A stretch of 64,000 bases of DNA from Sulfidibacter corallicola (GCF_017498545.1 NZ_CP071793.1:9046256-9110255), one strand, 5' to 3'. Shown: positions 8,745 through 18,270, numbered from the stretch's first letter. A program made the numbers and translations. The notes: generated by a model from the letters alone, not told the origin.

Positions 8745-9638
8745 GTGTTCCAATGGGATGACTTGCGCTACTTTCTGACCGTGGCCCGATCCAAATCGAT
8801 TGCCGAGGCGGCCCGCAAACTTCGCGTCAACCAATCCACGGTGAGTCGCCGCCTGGCGGCACTGGAATCGGACCTGGACGTGCGTTTGTGCACGCGCGAC
8901 ACGCGAGGCCTATCGCTCACCAGCGCGGGCGAGCACCTGCTGGGCCTGGCCGAAGAAATGGAACGCACCGCCCTGAGCATCACACGCACCCTGGAGGGCG
9001 CCAATACCGAGGCCGCCGGAACCGTCGTGGTCGCCACGATCGAGGAAATCGCCACCTGGTACATCGCGCCCTTGCTCCCGGAATTCTATCGGGACTTCCC
9101 CAAAATCCGAATCGACCTACGCAGCAGTCCCTACCTGGTCAACCTCAGCCGCGGCGAGGCCGATGTGGCCATTCGGCTGGTGCGACCGCATCAGTCGGAC
9201 CTGGTGGCGCGCAAATTGGGAGGTTTCGGTTACGGGGTCTACGTCTCCGAGGCCTATCACGCCAAGCTCACCGAGGAGCAGAAAACCGATCCCTACGCGG
9301 TAGAGTGGATCGTGCCCGACCTGATGTTCCCGAACTTACCCGAATCCAATTGGTTCCACGAGCGCCACCCCAACCTGGAGGCCATCCTGCGCTGCAACGG
9401 GTTCAAACCCCTGATCGCGGCCGTCAAAGCGGGCCTCGGTGCGGGCCTGCTGCCGCGACCGACGGCCCGCCACATCAAACACCTGGTGCGACTGCCGATC
9501 GATACCGGCGACATCTACCGCGAAGTATGGCTCGTGGCCCATCAGGAGCGCCGCAAATCGGCGGCCGTTCAGGCGGTCATGAACTTTTTGGCCGAATCCA
9601 CGAGCCGTCCCCTGATCTCCGAGGATGAAGAGGCCTGA
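8745..9638 (+). CDS. LysR-family transcriptional regulator
   Basis: 297 residues from GTG 8745, with GGAGGA at 8732-8737. The N-terminal winged helix-turn-helix is clear (LRYFLTVARSKSIAEAAR, then LRVNQSTVSRRLAALE, about residues 7-45), followed by a linker helix and the LysR substrate-binding domain (about 90-290). The C-terminal tail is acidic. LysR regulators bind DNA as tetramers and often control a divergent neighbour, here the alpha/beta hydrolase. The effector cannot be predicted. Confidence 0.93.
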   Translation: MFQWDDLRYFLTVARSKSIAEAARKLRVNQSTVSRRLAALESDLDVRLCTRDTRGLSLTSAGEHLLGLAEEMERTALSITRTLEGANTEAAGTVVVATIEEIATWYIAPLLPEFYRDFPKIRIDLRSSPYLVNLSRGEADVAIRLVRPHQSDLVARKLGGFGYGVYVSEAYHAKLTEEQKTDPYAVEWIVPDLMFPNLPESNWFHERHPNLEAILRCNGFKPLIAAVKAGLGAGLLPRPTARHIKHLVRLPIDTGDIYREVWLVAHQERRKSAAVQAVMNFLAESTSRPLISEDEEA

Positions 9639-9969
9639 TTGCGGTGCGCCCGAATCGCGGATGCGACGACCTCGCCCTGAGTCTCGACCTTTGCGCTCAA
9701 TAAGTGATCTGCATCACGCTTTTTCCTGAACACTCCTTCAGTCAATCAACCGAGACCGAACGCGATGGATTTTCGTGCTAGAAAAGCCATGCGTACTTAA
9801 TTCATCTATTTTCCTAATTCAGCACTTTTTCTTATTTTATTAGGTTATTTTGTCAAACAACTGAATTTCGAATGATCCAACCAAAGCCATCCTTCGAGGT
9901 GGCCTTCCCTACGTTTTTTACAAAAACCCTTATCTCGCACCATTTTATCTCCACTACCCGAGGCATCCG
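9639..9969. promoter_or_regulatory. Leader of the ECF sigma gene with a CRP/FNR-like palindrome
   Basis: 331 bp without a gene. GTGATCTGCATCAC at 9704-9717 is a perfect inverted repeat (GTGAT, 4-bp spacer, ATCAC) close to CRP/FNR-family half-sites. The stretch 9770-9870 is strongly AT-rich against the local background and could hold a promoter. I cannot assign -35 and -10 boxes with confidence. Confidence 0.3.
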
Positions 9970-10548
9970 ATGAATCACGACATTACGGGCCATCTCGATC
10001 GATGGTCCCAAGGTGACCCCGCTGCCCTCAACGAACTTTTCCAGATGGTCTATCACCATCTCAAACACCTGGCCGAGTCCTGCTTTCGCCGCGAGCAACA
10101 TCAGGTCACGCTCCAGCCCACCATCGTCCTTCACGAACTCTACCTGCGGCTCGCCAAGGGCAGCCCATTGGCGTTCGAGCACCGCGAACAGTTCTTCGGC
10201 TTCGCTTCGCGCATCATGCGGCAAGTCCTGGTCGACCACGCCCGCGCCAGGAAACGCGTCAAGCGCGGCAGCGGCATCGTCTTCAATCCCCTGGAAGAAG
10301 ATCAAGTCGGCCAGAAGGCCATCGATTACGAAACCCTGTTGGCCTTCGACCAGGCACTGAACAAATTGACCCAAATCGATCCGGACAAGTCGCAAATCTT
10401 GGAGATGTGGTACTTCGGCGGTATGTCGAGCACGGAAATCGCCCAAGTTCAGAATATCTCGCGGGCAACCGCCAAGCGCCAGATTCGTGCGGCCAAGTTG
10501 TGGATATTGAGCCACCTCCCCCAATCGCCCAGATCATTGGCCCTGTAA
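9970..10548 (+). CDS. ECF-type RNA polymerase sigma factor (acidobacterial/planctomycete subfamily)
   Basis: 192 residues from ATG 9970. Region 2 covers about 15-95: ELFQMVYHHLKHLAE, then TIVLHELYLRL and FFGFASRIMRQVLVDHARAR. Region 4 covers about 130-182 with a helix-turn-helix: MWYFGGMSSTEIAQVQNIS, then RATAKRQIRAAK. This is the TIGR02999-like (Sig70_X6) subfamily known mostly from Acidobacteria and Planctomycetes, whose genes often sit beside a Ser/Thr kinase; none is present here. It should direct core polymerase to a small regulon. No anti-sigma gene is adjacent on the same strand; the convergent downstream gene encodes a membrane protein that could be considered, but nothing supports this. 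Confidence 0.92.
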   Translation: MNHDITGHLDRWSQGDPAALNELFQMVYHHLKHLAESCFRREQHQVTLQPTIVLHELYLRLAKGSPLAFEHREQFFGFASRIMRQVLVDHARARKRVKRGSGIVFNPLEEDQVGQKAIDYETLLAFDQALNKLTQIDPDKSQILEMWYFGGMSSTEIAQVQNISRATAKRQIRAAKLWILSHLPQSPRSLAL

Positions 10549-10767
10549 TGTACTGCAATCGGCGCCTGGAAATGGAGGCCGACGAGGTGAAGGATTCGCA
10601 TGATGCCTCCGTCGGCCCCCTTTTCGGTGGGTGACGGAAAAATGCTCCTGGATCCGCTCGATCGGGTACTTGCCCCGGTATCCGAGGTACGCCAGGATGG
10701 TCGCCACTTCGTGTGCGAATCCCATCCCTCGCCGTCGTCTCGACCAGCCCTTTTCTGGCGAGCCCGA

Positions 10768-11379
10768 TCAGCGCAGAGGCACGCGGGCCACGGTCCCGCT
10801 CCCGCCCCCGATCTGGAGCGAATCTGGACGCTCGCCCTTCTTGAATTCGAAAACCACCAGGCCATCCGCTGACTTTTCCGGCTTCAATTTCTGCGAGGTG
10901 ATCCTGCCGCGCGCGCCCCGCATCTTCAGCGACGTATTGTAGCGATTGCCGTTGCGGGTATACATCGAGAATCCAAAGGCATCCAACCGATAGCTGCGAT
11001 CGGCGCGGTTGGTGACCTCCACGTCGACGACCATGAACTGAAACCCTTTGCGCGGCGTCGTGGTGAAAATCCACCCCTTGAGCGAATCCTCCACCTTGAA
11101 ACTGCGCACCGTCAGAAGCACCTGGTCCCGGAACGTCGTGTTCTCCAGCTTTTCGAACTGGCCGAACCGCTCCTTTTTGAGGCGCAGGGACGTTTCGATG
11201 TGGAAGCCGATTCCCACCAAAGCCAGAAGGGCGACGAGCAGAACGGCACGGGTGCTCACCATCCGCATCGCCCGCGCAAATTGAAAGTGATCGAGCTGGG
11301 TACCCGCCGCCTCGAATTGCGGCAGATCCTTGGGCTGAATGTTGCGGCTCTTGCTGTCTTGTTTCCAGATGGGCTGCAT
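10768..11379 (-). CDS. DUF4352-like membrane-anchored protein
   Basis: 203 residues. The ATG at 11379 is chosen because AGGA lies about 8 bases upstream on the minus strand; the frame extends to 11469 without a site. A cytoplasmic N-terminus of about 43 residues precedes one membrane helix (STRAVLLVALLALVGIGF, about 46-63), then a beta-rich domain with GFQFMVVDVEVTNRADRSY and a closing VVFEFKKGE. That pattern is typical of DUF4352/telokin-like immunoglobulin-fold domains on bacterial surface or periplasmic proteins. The function is unknown. It is convergent with the sigma factor gene. Confidence 0.65.
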   Translation of the reverse strand: MQPIWKQDSKSRNIQPKDLPQFEAAGTQLDHFQFARAMRMVSTRAVLLVALLALVGIGFHIETSLRLKKERFGQFEKLENTTFRDQVLLTVRSFKVEDSLKGWIFTTTPRKGFQFMVVDVEVTNRADRSYRLDAFGFSMYTRNGNRYNTSLKMRGARGRITSQKLKPEKSADGLVVFEFKKGERPDSLQIGGGSGTVARVPLR

Positions 11380-11672
11380 CGATGTGTTCCTGAGGGGTGG
11401 CGATCCGGCGTTTGACTCGACGATGGTCCGAGGCGCCCGATCATGACCGATGGGGTGGCTTGGCACCATTATAAAGTGAATCCGGCGCCTCGGTGGTCCG
11501 CGCCGAGAACTTCCCCGAGGAAAAGCATGTCCCGTCGGGATTTCTGGGGACGAGCCATTGGTATTTCCACCGTAATTGGCCTAAAATAGCTGGAATTGCT
11601 TTACCTCGTCCATTCAGAGCGTGGCCCCGGCCATTTTTGGCGGCCTTACTTTCCCTTCAGGTGGCTCGAATC

Positions 11673-13337
11673 ATGGAGAACCCTACCATCCTCAGTTGCA
11701 AGGTTGATCTCCGTGCGCTCCATGATGTCGATGTTCCCGTAAAGCTGGTTTCCAACTGGCGTTCGCTCTACGATTTACTCAAGGCCCAAATCGAGGATAC
11801 CTACGCCGTCGTCATTCCCAGCACCGATCTTTCCCAGCAGGACGACGCCATCGATCGCGTGCTCACGCTCGCCGTGGAGCACGGTGTTCCGGTGATGGCC
11901 TACATCGATCCGGACAACCGCCTGCAGCACTCCGCCTACTATGGTCAACTCTCGGGCCTTTTGTGCGAACCGCTGGACAAGCCCTCGATCAAGGAATTCA
12001 TCCATTATGCGCGGGAAGGACCGCGGGACCGTCCCGAAATCATCCTGGCCGTGGACGACAGCCGTACCGCGCGCGGTGTCCTGTTTCGCGAATTGGGTAT
12101 GGCGGGCTTCAACATGTATTACATCAGCGACGGAACCTGTGCCCACAAGGTCGCCGCCGTCCTGAATCCCAGTGTGATCGTGACCGATCTGCTGATGCCC
12201 GGTATCGACGGTTACGAACTGTGCCGCCAACTTTCCGCATCCAGCGAGACGGCCCACATTCCGGTGGTGGTCATCACCTCGCTGGACGGCAACGAGTTGC
12301 TGCGCAAAGGCTTCTCGGCCGGGATCAAGGAATTCTTTCAAAAACCCTGGCCCAGCAAGCACCTGCTGCGTTTTATCGAGCGGCTGATCGTCGACCTGCG
12401 TTACCGCCGTTCCGAGACCGCCCTGATTCTCGAAGACAGTCCCACCATTCGGCGCCTGGTGGTGCATTACCTCAATAAACTGGGCTTCCACGTCCGCGAA
12501 TTCGCCCTGGGTGTGGAACTCGTGCGCTACCTACAAAGCAACGAGGGCGACGCCGACCTGATGGTGCTCGATTGGGAGCTGCCCGATTGGGACGGCTTGG
12601 ATCTGGTGACCACCATTCGCGGAAAAAAAGATTTCGCCTTTACGCCCATTCTGATGCTGACCGGACGAAACAAGGAGTCGGACATCGTGTCCGCCCTGCG
12701 CGCGGGCGCCGACGACTACATCACCAAACCCTTCAAGTTCGAGGAGTTGGCGGCCCGCATCCAAGCGCAAATGCGCATCAAGCGGCTCATCGACGAGTTG
12801 CACGAGAAGAACAAGTTGCTCGAGGAACTGGCCCTCACCGACAGTCTCACCGGCCTCTACAACCGCCGTCACTTCGATTCGCAGATCGAACTGTTCTGGG
12901 CCCACCACGAACGATCGCACAGCAGTTTTTCGCTGATGCTTCTGGATTTGGATCGGTTCAAACTGATCAACGACACCTACGGCCATTCGGTCGGCGATGC
13001 GGTGCTTCAAGCGGTCGCCTCCCTGCTCAAGGAGATCTGCCGCAAGGGCGATCTGGTGGCGCGGATCGGCGGCGAGGAATTCGCCATGATCCTGCCCGAG
13101 ACATTGCAGAGCCAGGCCTGGGTGGTGGCCGAACGCTACCGCCTGGCCGTGCAGGAACACGTGTTCGAAATCGGCGACCACCAAATCGAGGTCACCGTGA
13201 GCATCGGGCTGGTCGATACCGATCGGCCGGGCGTGACCTCCGACGAAGACCTGCTCAACTTCGCCGATGCCACCCTCTACGAAGCCAAGCGCACCGGACG
13301 AAATCGCGTGGTGCTCTACGGGGAAAACCAGACCTGA
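11673..13337 (+). CDS. PleD-like response regulator diguanylate cyclase (pseudo-receiver, REC, REC, GGDEF)
   Basis: 554 residues from ATG 11673 (AGGTGG at 11659-11664); the frame is open to 11493 without a ribosome site. Residues 1-115 look like a degenerate receiver. REC1 (about 128-245) has AVDDSRTAR, VTDLLMPGIDG with the acceptor Asp, and the QKP lysine. REC2 (about 250-368) has LEDSPTIRR, VLDWELPDWDG and TKPF. The GGDEF domain (about 390-550) has DSLTGLYNRRHFD, LDLDRFKLINDTYGH and an intact GGEEF active site. The inhibitory I-site RxxD is present (RKGD five residues before GGEEF). It should make cyclic-di-GMP from GTP when phosphorylated, with product inhibition. No cognate kinase is visible nearby. 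Confidence 0.93.
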   Translation: MENPTILSCKVDLRALHDVDVPVKLVSNWRSLYDLLKAQIEDTYAVVIPSTDLSQQDDAIDRVLTLAVEHGVPVMAYIDPDNRLQHSAYYGQLSGLLCEPLDKPSIKEFIHYAREGPRDRPEIILAVDDSRTARGVLFRELGMAGFNMYYISDGTCAHKVAAVLNPSVIVTDLLMPGIDGYELCRQLSASSETAHIPVVVITSLDGNELLRKGFSAGIKEFFQKPWPSKHLLRFIERLIVDLRYRRSETALILEDSPTIRRLVVHYLNKLGFHVREFALGVELVRYLQSNEGDADLMVLDWELPDWDGLDLVTTIRGKKDFAFTPILMLTGRNKESDIVSALRAGADDYITKPFKFEELAARIQAQMRIKRLIDELHEKNKLLEELALTDSLTGLYNRRHFDSQIELFWAHHERSHSSFSLMLLDLDRFKLINDTYGHSVGDAVLQAVASLLKEICRKGDLVARIGGEEFAMILPETLQSQAWVVAERYRLAVQEHVFEIGDHQIEVTVSIGLVDTDRPGVTSDEDLLNFADATLYEAKRTGRNRVVLYGENQT

Positions 13338-13707
13338 CGGTTCGAAAGTTGATGTGTCGCTTCGGATACATCCATACAACACCCGTCACCAAGGCAGGAT
13401 TTCACATCTCCCCTATCCTTATTATGGGGAGCGGATCCAAAGGATCCAATGCCAAAATCCTGCTCCACCCGCAAAATCTGGGCGCCGCGCCGGAGGATCG
13501 TCCGCTTGGTTCCCACCGGATGAGGTCCCATACATTATTAATATGAGCGAGGGAAAACAGGCCCGATTCGACGATGCTCGCCGAACCGGGAACTGTTGCT
13601 TCATCGAAAAACTTTTCGCCAAATCCCCTCGCCGACCAGGTTCGGTTTTACAGTTTCCTGACGGAACCGCAACCGGCCATGCCGCACCTCGTCAAAAAAC
13701 AAAACCC
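13338..13707. other. Gene-free stretch
   Basis: 370 bp between the cyclase and a convergent small membrane-protein gene. I see only a short palindrome, GGATCC-AAA-GGATCC, near 13433-13447, and no credible coding frame or terminator. Confidence 0.4.
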
Positions 13708-13959
13708 TCATTTAGGATCGGTCGACGGCTTCTCCACCTGGTCGTCCGCGGGCGGTACTTCGTCGTCGGACATTTCCTGCAACGCTTTCGAAAGGAATGT
13801 AATGACCACGGCATAAAGGATAAAGCCCCCGATGAACACCCAATCGAAGATCTCTCGGGGCAACCATCCCATAAAAAATGTCAGCGCCAAAATAGCGGCA
13901 ATCACGGCCCAACCGACGGACACACCGAGGATGACTTTTCTTAACAAAGCAGGGTTCAA
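13708..13959 (-). CDS. Small two-helix membrane protein
   Basis: 83 residues. The start is placed at TTG 13959 because AAGGAG lies 7 bases upstream on the minus strand (13967-13972); the longer frame to 14001 also begins with TTG but lacks a site. Two membrane helices are seen (GVSVGWAVIAAILALTFFM and FDWVFIGGFILYAVVITF), then an acidic cytosolic-type tail with DDEVPPADD. No family is recognised. It may be an inner-membrane protein of unknown role. Confidence 0.65.
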   Translation of the reverse strand: MNPALLRKVILGVSVGWAVIAAILALTFFMGWLPREIFDWVFIGGFILYAVVITFLSKALQEMSDDEVPPADDQVEKPSTDPK

Positions 13960-14625
13960 ACTACAACTCCTTAACAAAACGAAGACATTGTCGAACGTCA
14001 AGCATTGTAGCCGGGAGTGGTGGTGGAAGAAAGTATCGTGGGCGGATAAATGGCTCTGGGAGGGGAATGTACAGGGTTTTCACGGGTTCTCCAAAGAGAA
14101 TAAAGTTAGGGGTTCTTTTGGACATCAATGTAAAAAATTCCATGACGCAGCTCGGCAACTTAACATTTTTTTAACATAAGCCTCAAAGACTGCTAACATT
14201 CCAATGGCACAGTTGCCAGGCTTTGACGGTGGGCGGTCTTGTCCCTGTCCATCGAGGATCTTCGAACAAGCGCCTCGGCGTTCGGTTTTTCAGGCCGATA
14301 CGCGTCCGAGGGTTCGGAAGCGACGATGAGAAATACCTGGATGTACTCCGGGATATCCCTAGCTCTTAATCTTTATTTGCCTATCTCGAGGGAATCTCCT
14401 TTGATTTGGACCCGGTATTGTGGACAAGACGGAACAGAGCCAGTTCCACACGACTCCGTCGGCGGGGTACGTATCGGTGATGGATTCGGCATCATCGACA
14501 AAAAGCAATCTGGTATGCCGAGCGAGGTCTCCGGTTGCTCGCAACGGAAGAGGTCTCGAAAAAATATGGAGAGCAAGTTTGTCCTTTCAAATTTACCAAC
14601 CTAAGCCCGTGCTTGGAGGGGAGCG
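13960..14625. other. Long leader upstream of the TonB-dependent receptor
   Basis: 666 bp without a credible gene. It separates divergent genes and must hold both promoters. 14100-14200 is AT-rich (runs of A and T around 14130 and 14165-14175). Short open frames at 14239-14604 have no ribosome site or recognisable product. I cannot define promoter boxes. Confidence 0.4.
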
Positions 14626-17600
14626 ATGAAATTATTTAAATCCATGATTTGCGTTTTGTGCGCAGCATGGACGACGGTAGCCCTTGCCCAGGGTGTCACG
14701 ACAGCGAACCTAACTGGTGATGCCGTCGATTCCAACAATCAGCCTTTGCCCGGCGTCGTGATCAACGGTGTTCACGAACCCACAGGAACTCGTTACAGCG
14801 CCGTCACTCGTGCCGATGGCCGTTACGACTTGCGCAACGTTCGCGTTGGCGGACCCTACACGATTACCGCAACCATGCCGGGTTTCAAGACCCAGCAGCG
14901 GAACAACCTTTTCCTGAAACTGGGTGAGACCCAAGAGATCAACTTCCAAATGACCGTCGACGCCGTGGAAGAAACCTTGGTCGTCGTCGCCGACACCAAC
15001 GCGCTCATCAACCCTGGCCGCCAAGGTGCAGCCAGCAACGTGAGCGAAGAGGCGATCGAAAAGCTTCCCACGGTCAACCGCGCTATCTCCGATTTCGCTC
15101 GTACCAACCCCTATTTCCAAGATTACAGTGAGGGTGGCGCCAGCACGCTTTCCGTTGCCGGCCGCAACAACCGTTACAACAGCATCCTGATCGACGGCGC
15201 CGTGAACAACGACCTGTTCGGTCTGTCGGCTTCCGGCGCGCCCGGTGGCCAGGCCGAAGCCCAGCCCGTCAGCCTCGAAGCCATCCAAGAAATCCAGTTG
15301 CTTGTCAGCCCCTACGACATCCGTCAGGGCGGTTTTTCCGGCGGTGGCGTCAACGCCATCACCAAGTCCGGCACCAACGACCTGAGCGGTTCGTTGTTCC
15401 ACTATTTCAAGACCGACAGCCAATTCGGTGAGTACGTACTTCCCGGCGGCGACATCGCCGAGTTCGGTGAGTACGACGAAACCCAGACCGGCTTCAGCGT
15501 CGGTGGCCCGATCATCAAAGACAAGGCCTTCTTCTTCGTGTCCGCCGAATCCCGACGCAAAGAAGTCCCCACCGGCGTCGAGATCCGTCAGGACGGCACC
15601 AGCGGCACGGGACAGAACTTCGGCTTCTTCGACGAAGCCCAAGAGTTCGTCAGCATCCTGCGCGACCAGTACGGCTACGATCCCGGCGGCCTCGACGAGA
15701 TCACCCGCAACACCGACAGCGACACCATCTTCGTTCGCTTCGACTTCAACATCGGCGACGCCCACCAGTTGACCGTGCGTCACAACTACGTCGACGCCGA
15801 GAACGATCGCATCGCTCCGGACCTGTTCGCCTACAACTTCCCGGGTAACGCCCAGTTCTTCCCGAACGAAACCAATTCGACCGTCGTCCAGTTGAACAGC
15901 TCCTTCGGCGGCTTCTACAACGAATTCCGCTTGAGCTACCAAACCATCAAAGACCGTCGTACCGGCGTTGGCGATCCGTTCCCCTGGGTCGAGATCGAAA
16001 ACATCGATCCGGACAACAACTTCCCCAACGACCAGTTCCCGGGCCGCATCGGCGACGAGTTCGAAGCCGGTACCGAGCGCTTCTCTACCCGCAACGCGCT
16101 GGACCAGGACATCCTGGAAATCACCAACGACCTGACCTTCTTCATGGGCGCCCACACCATCACCGTGGGTACCCACAACGAATTGTTCAGCTTCGACAAC
16201 CTGTTCATCCGCGAAAACTTCGGTGCCTACCAGTTCGACACCCTCGAAGATTTCCGCAATGGCTGGGCTCGCCAGTACGACTACAGCTTCTCCGCCACCG
16301 ACGATCCCCTCGAGTCCGCCAAGTTCGACGCCCAGCAGTTGGGCTTCTACGCCGGCGACCAGTGGACCGTCAGCCCCTCCCTCACCGTGACCCTGGGCCT
16401 GCGTTTGGACGTCCCCCTGTTCCCGGACGAGCCGACCAACAACCCGATCATGGATTCTTTCCAGTGGTATGAGGACAACCCCATCGCAAACCCCAACGCG
16501 CAATTGCGCACGGGCGGCCTGTCCACCACCAACACCCCCGACGGCAACCTGCTGTGGTCGCCCCGTGCCGGTTTCAACTGGGACGTCACCGGCGACGGCA
16601 GCCGTCAGTTGCGCGGTGGTCTGGGTATCTTCTCCGGCCGTACCCCGTACGTGTGGCTGTCCAACCAGTACTCCAACACCGGTATCGAGTTCACCCGCGT
16701 TCGCGCCAGTGTTCGCGGTGTCAGCGAAGACAACCACATCCCCTTCAACCCGGATCCGTTCAACCAGCCCGAATCCATCGAAGGCGTTCGCACCTTCACC
16801 AACGAGATCGATGTCATCGATCCCGACTTCGAGCTGCCGCAGGTCTTCCGCACCAACCTGGCCTACGACCACGACCTGGGCTTCTGGGGCATGGTCGCCA
16901 GTGCCGAAGTCATCTACTCCAAGAACATGAACGAAATCCTCTATCAAAACCTGAACATCGTGCCTGAGCGCAACGACGACGGTTCCATCGCCACCGCTTT
17001 CGACGGCCGTCCCATGTGGGAGCGCCAGGACAACGGCCTCAGCGATGTGATCTACCTGACCAACACCAGCGAAGGCGACCAGCTCTCGCTCAACGTCAAG
17101 CTCGAGCGCCCCTTCCGCGACGGCCTCTACTGGTTCGTGAGCTACCTCTACAACAGCTCCGAGTCCGTCAACGACGGTACCTCCAGCCAGGCCTTCTCCA
17201 ACTGGCGTTTCGTGCCCAACCAGGGTAACCCCAACGAGCCCGAAACCGCCGACTCGCGCTTCGGTATCGAAGACCGCTTCACCGCTTCGGTCGCCTACGA
17301 CTTCCAAGTGGCCGACAAGTTCACCCTGACCGTTTCCGGTTACTACAACGCCCAGTCCGGTCGCGCCTACTCCAACATCTTCAACGGCGACGTCAACGGT
17401 GACGGCCAGTTCAGCAACGACCTGCTGTACGTGCCCGCCTCCATGGACGAAGTCGAATGGCGTGGTCCTTCCGGCCTGAGCGAGCAGGAAATCTGGAACA
17501 CCTTCGTGGAATACGTGGAAGCCGACGGCAACCTGGAGTTCGGCCAGATCGCCGAGCGTAACGCGTCTCGCGCACCTTGGATCCACCAGTTGGACATCAG

Positions 17601-17862
17601 CTTCGCGCTGAAAACCAGCTTCAGCCGCTACCGCGTTCAGGCCTACCTGGACATCTTCAACGTCGCCAACCTGCTCGACGACGAAGACGGTCTGCACGAG
17701 TACGTGAACTTCAACACCGTGCAGCCGATTCGCTACCGCGGCGAAAACGACGAAGGCAAGCCGATCTACGACCTGCAGATCACCAACCCCGACAACCGCT
17801 TCACCATCGACGACATCCGTTCCAGATGGCAGGGGCAGTTCGGTATTCGCTTCAGCTTCTAA
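14626..17862 (+). CDS. TonB-dependent outer-membrane receptor, Oar-like, with carboxypeptidase-regulatory-like N-domain
   Basis: 1,078 residues from ATG 14626 (GGAGGGG about 10 bases upstream). A signal peptide (about 1-21, ending VALA) is followed by a carboxypeptidase-regulatory-like beta-sandwich (about 22-110; GDAVDSNNQPLPGVVI, TRADGRYDLRNV). A plug domain covers about 125-250 (SEEAIEKLPTVNRAISDFAR, LIDGAVNNDLFG), and the rest is a beta-barrel ending in Phe (FGIRFSF), as outer-membrane proteins do. This Oar-like architecture is abundant in Acidobacteriota and Myxococcota and takes up large ligands such as oligosaccharides or peptides using the TonB-ExbBD motor. No clear TonB box was found. 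Codon choice looks more strongly biased than in the neighbours, suggesting high expression. A strong terminator follows. Confidence 0.93.
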   Translation: MKLFKSMICVLCAAWTTVALAQGVTTANLTGDAVDSNNQPLPGVVINGVHEPTGTRYSAVTRADGRYDLRNVRVGGPYTITATMPGFKTQQRNNLFLKLGETQEINFQMTVDAVEETLVVVADTNALINPGRQGAASNVSEEAIEKLPTVNRAISDFARTNPYFQDYSEGGASTLSVAGRNNRYNSILIDGAVNNDLFGLSASGAPGGQAEAQPVSLEAIQEIQLLVSPYDIRQGGFSGGGVNAITKSGTNDLSGSLFHYFKTDSQFGEYVLPGGDIAEFGEYDETQTGFSVGGPIIKDKAFFFVSAESRRKEVPTGVEIRQDGTSGTGQNFGFFDEAQEFVSILRDQYGYDPGGLDEITRNTDSDTIFVRFDFNIGDAHQLTVRHNYVDAENDRIAPDLFAYNFPGNAQFFPNETNSTVVQLNSSFGGFYNEFRLSYQTIKDRRTGVGDPFPWVEIENIDPDNNFPNDQFPGRIGDEFEAGTERFSTRNALDQDILEITNDLTFFMGAHTITVGTHNELFSFDNLFIRENFGAYQFDTLEDFRNGWARQYDYSFSATDDPLESAKFDAQQLGFYAGDQWTVSPSLTVTLGLRLDVPLFPDEPTNNPIMDSFQWYEDNPIANPNAQLRTGGLSTTNTPDGNLLWSPRAGFNWDVTGDGSRQLRGGLGIFSGRTPYVWLSNQYSNTGIEFTRVRASVRGVSEDNHIPFNPDPFNQPESIEGVRTFTNEIDVIDPDFELPQVFRTNLAYDHDLGFWGMVASAEVIYSKNMNEILYQNLNIVPERNDDGSIATAFDGRPMWERQDNGLSDVIYLTNTSEGDQLSLNVKLERPFRDGLYWFVSYLYNSSESVNDGTSSQAFSNWRFVPNQGNPNEPETADSRFGIEDRFTASVAYDFQVADKFTLTVSGYYNAQSGRAYSNIFNGDVNGDGQFSNDLLYVPASMDEVEWRGPSGLSEQEIWNTFVEYVEADGNLEFGQIAERNASRAPWIHQLDISFALKTSFSRYRVQAYLDIFNVANLLDDEDGLHEYVNFNTVQPIRYRGENDEGKPIYDLQITNPDNRFTIDDIRSRWQGQFGIRFSF

Positions 17863-17887
17863 GCCTGAGTCGATCTTCGAACACGGA

Positions 17888-17915
17888 AAGGGCCGCGGTA
17901 ACGCGGCCCTTTTTT
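17888..17915 (+). terminator. Rho-independent terminator of the TonB-dependent receptor gene
   Basis: A 10-bp perfect stem (AAGGGCCGCG, loop GTAA, CGCGGCCCTT) at 17888-17911 is followed by a short T-run. It lies 26 bp after the receptor stop codon. Confidence 0.9.
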
Positions 17916-17958
17916 ATTGTTCAGGTTTTGGCGTTTCGGATCGTCGGATTCGTCGGCT

Positions 17959-18237
17959 TCAGCTCAGTCCCCGTTCCAAATCCCTGCGCATTTCGGCCAG
18001 GACCGCGATGCGCCGGTTCATCTCCCCCCGGATTCGCCCCAGTTCCGCTTCGGTTCGATTTACCTGGCCACGTAGCCGCCGCACCGAGGCAGTCTGTTCG
18101 CGGGTTCGCCGCACCAATTCGTTGCCGGATTGGATCCGCACGCCGAGCATCCAGACCAACTGTTCCAGCATCGCCACGTCGAGTGGCCGAGTGGCGATCG
18201 CGCTCCTCTCTCCTGCTCCCTGTTCGAACTCACACAT
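17959..18237 (-). CDS. Small coiled-coil protein, unknown function
   Basis: 92 residues. ATG 18237 is preferred over ATG 18252 because GGGAGG stands 6 bases before it. Residues 40-90 form a charged heptad-like helix (RRTREQTASVRRLRGQ, then EAELGRIRGEMNRR), so a coiled coil is likely. No signal peptide or family is recognised. The gene follows 18271-19014 with a 33-bp gap on the same strand, so the two are probably co-transcribed. It is convergent with the TonB receptor. Confidence 0.55.
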   Translation of the reverse strand: MCEFEQGAGERSAIATRPLDVAMLEQLVWMLGVRIQSGNELVRRTREQTASVRRLRGQVNRTEAELGRIRGEMNRRIAVLAEMRRDLERGLS

Positions 18238-18270
18238 CCGCCACCTCCCCATCGTCCCTGTCCGTTCACC

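Noticed and set aside
14710..17697. 995-codon open frame antisense to the TonB-dependent receptor
   Set aside because: The translation is rich in Val/Gly/Glu/Ala without domains, and the plus-strand frame is a clear receptor. It is a by-product of biased codon use.
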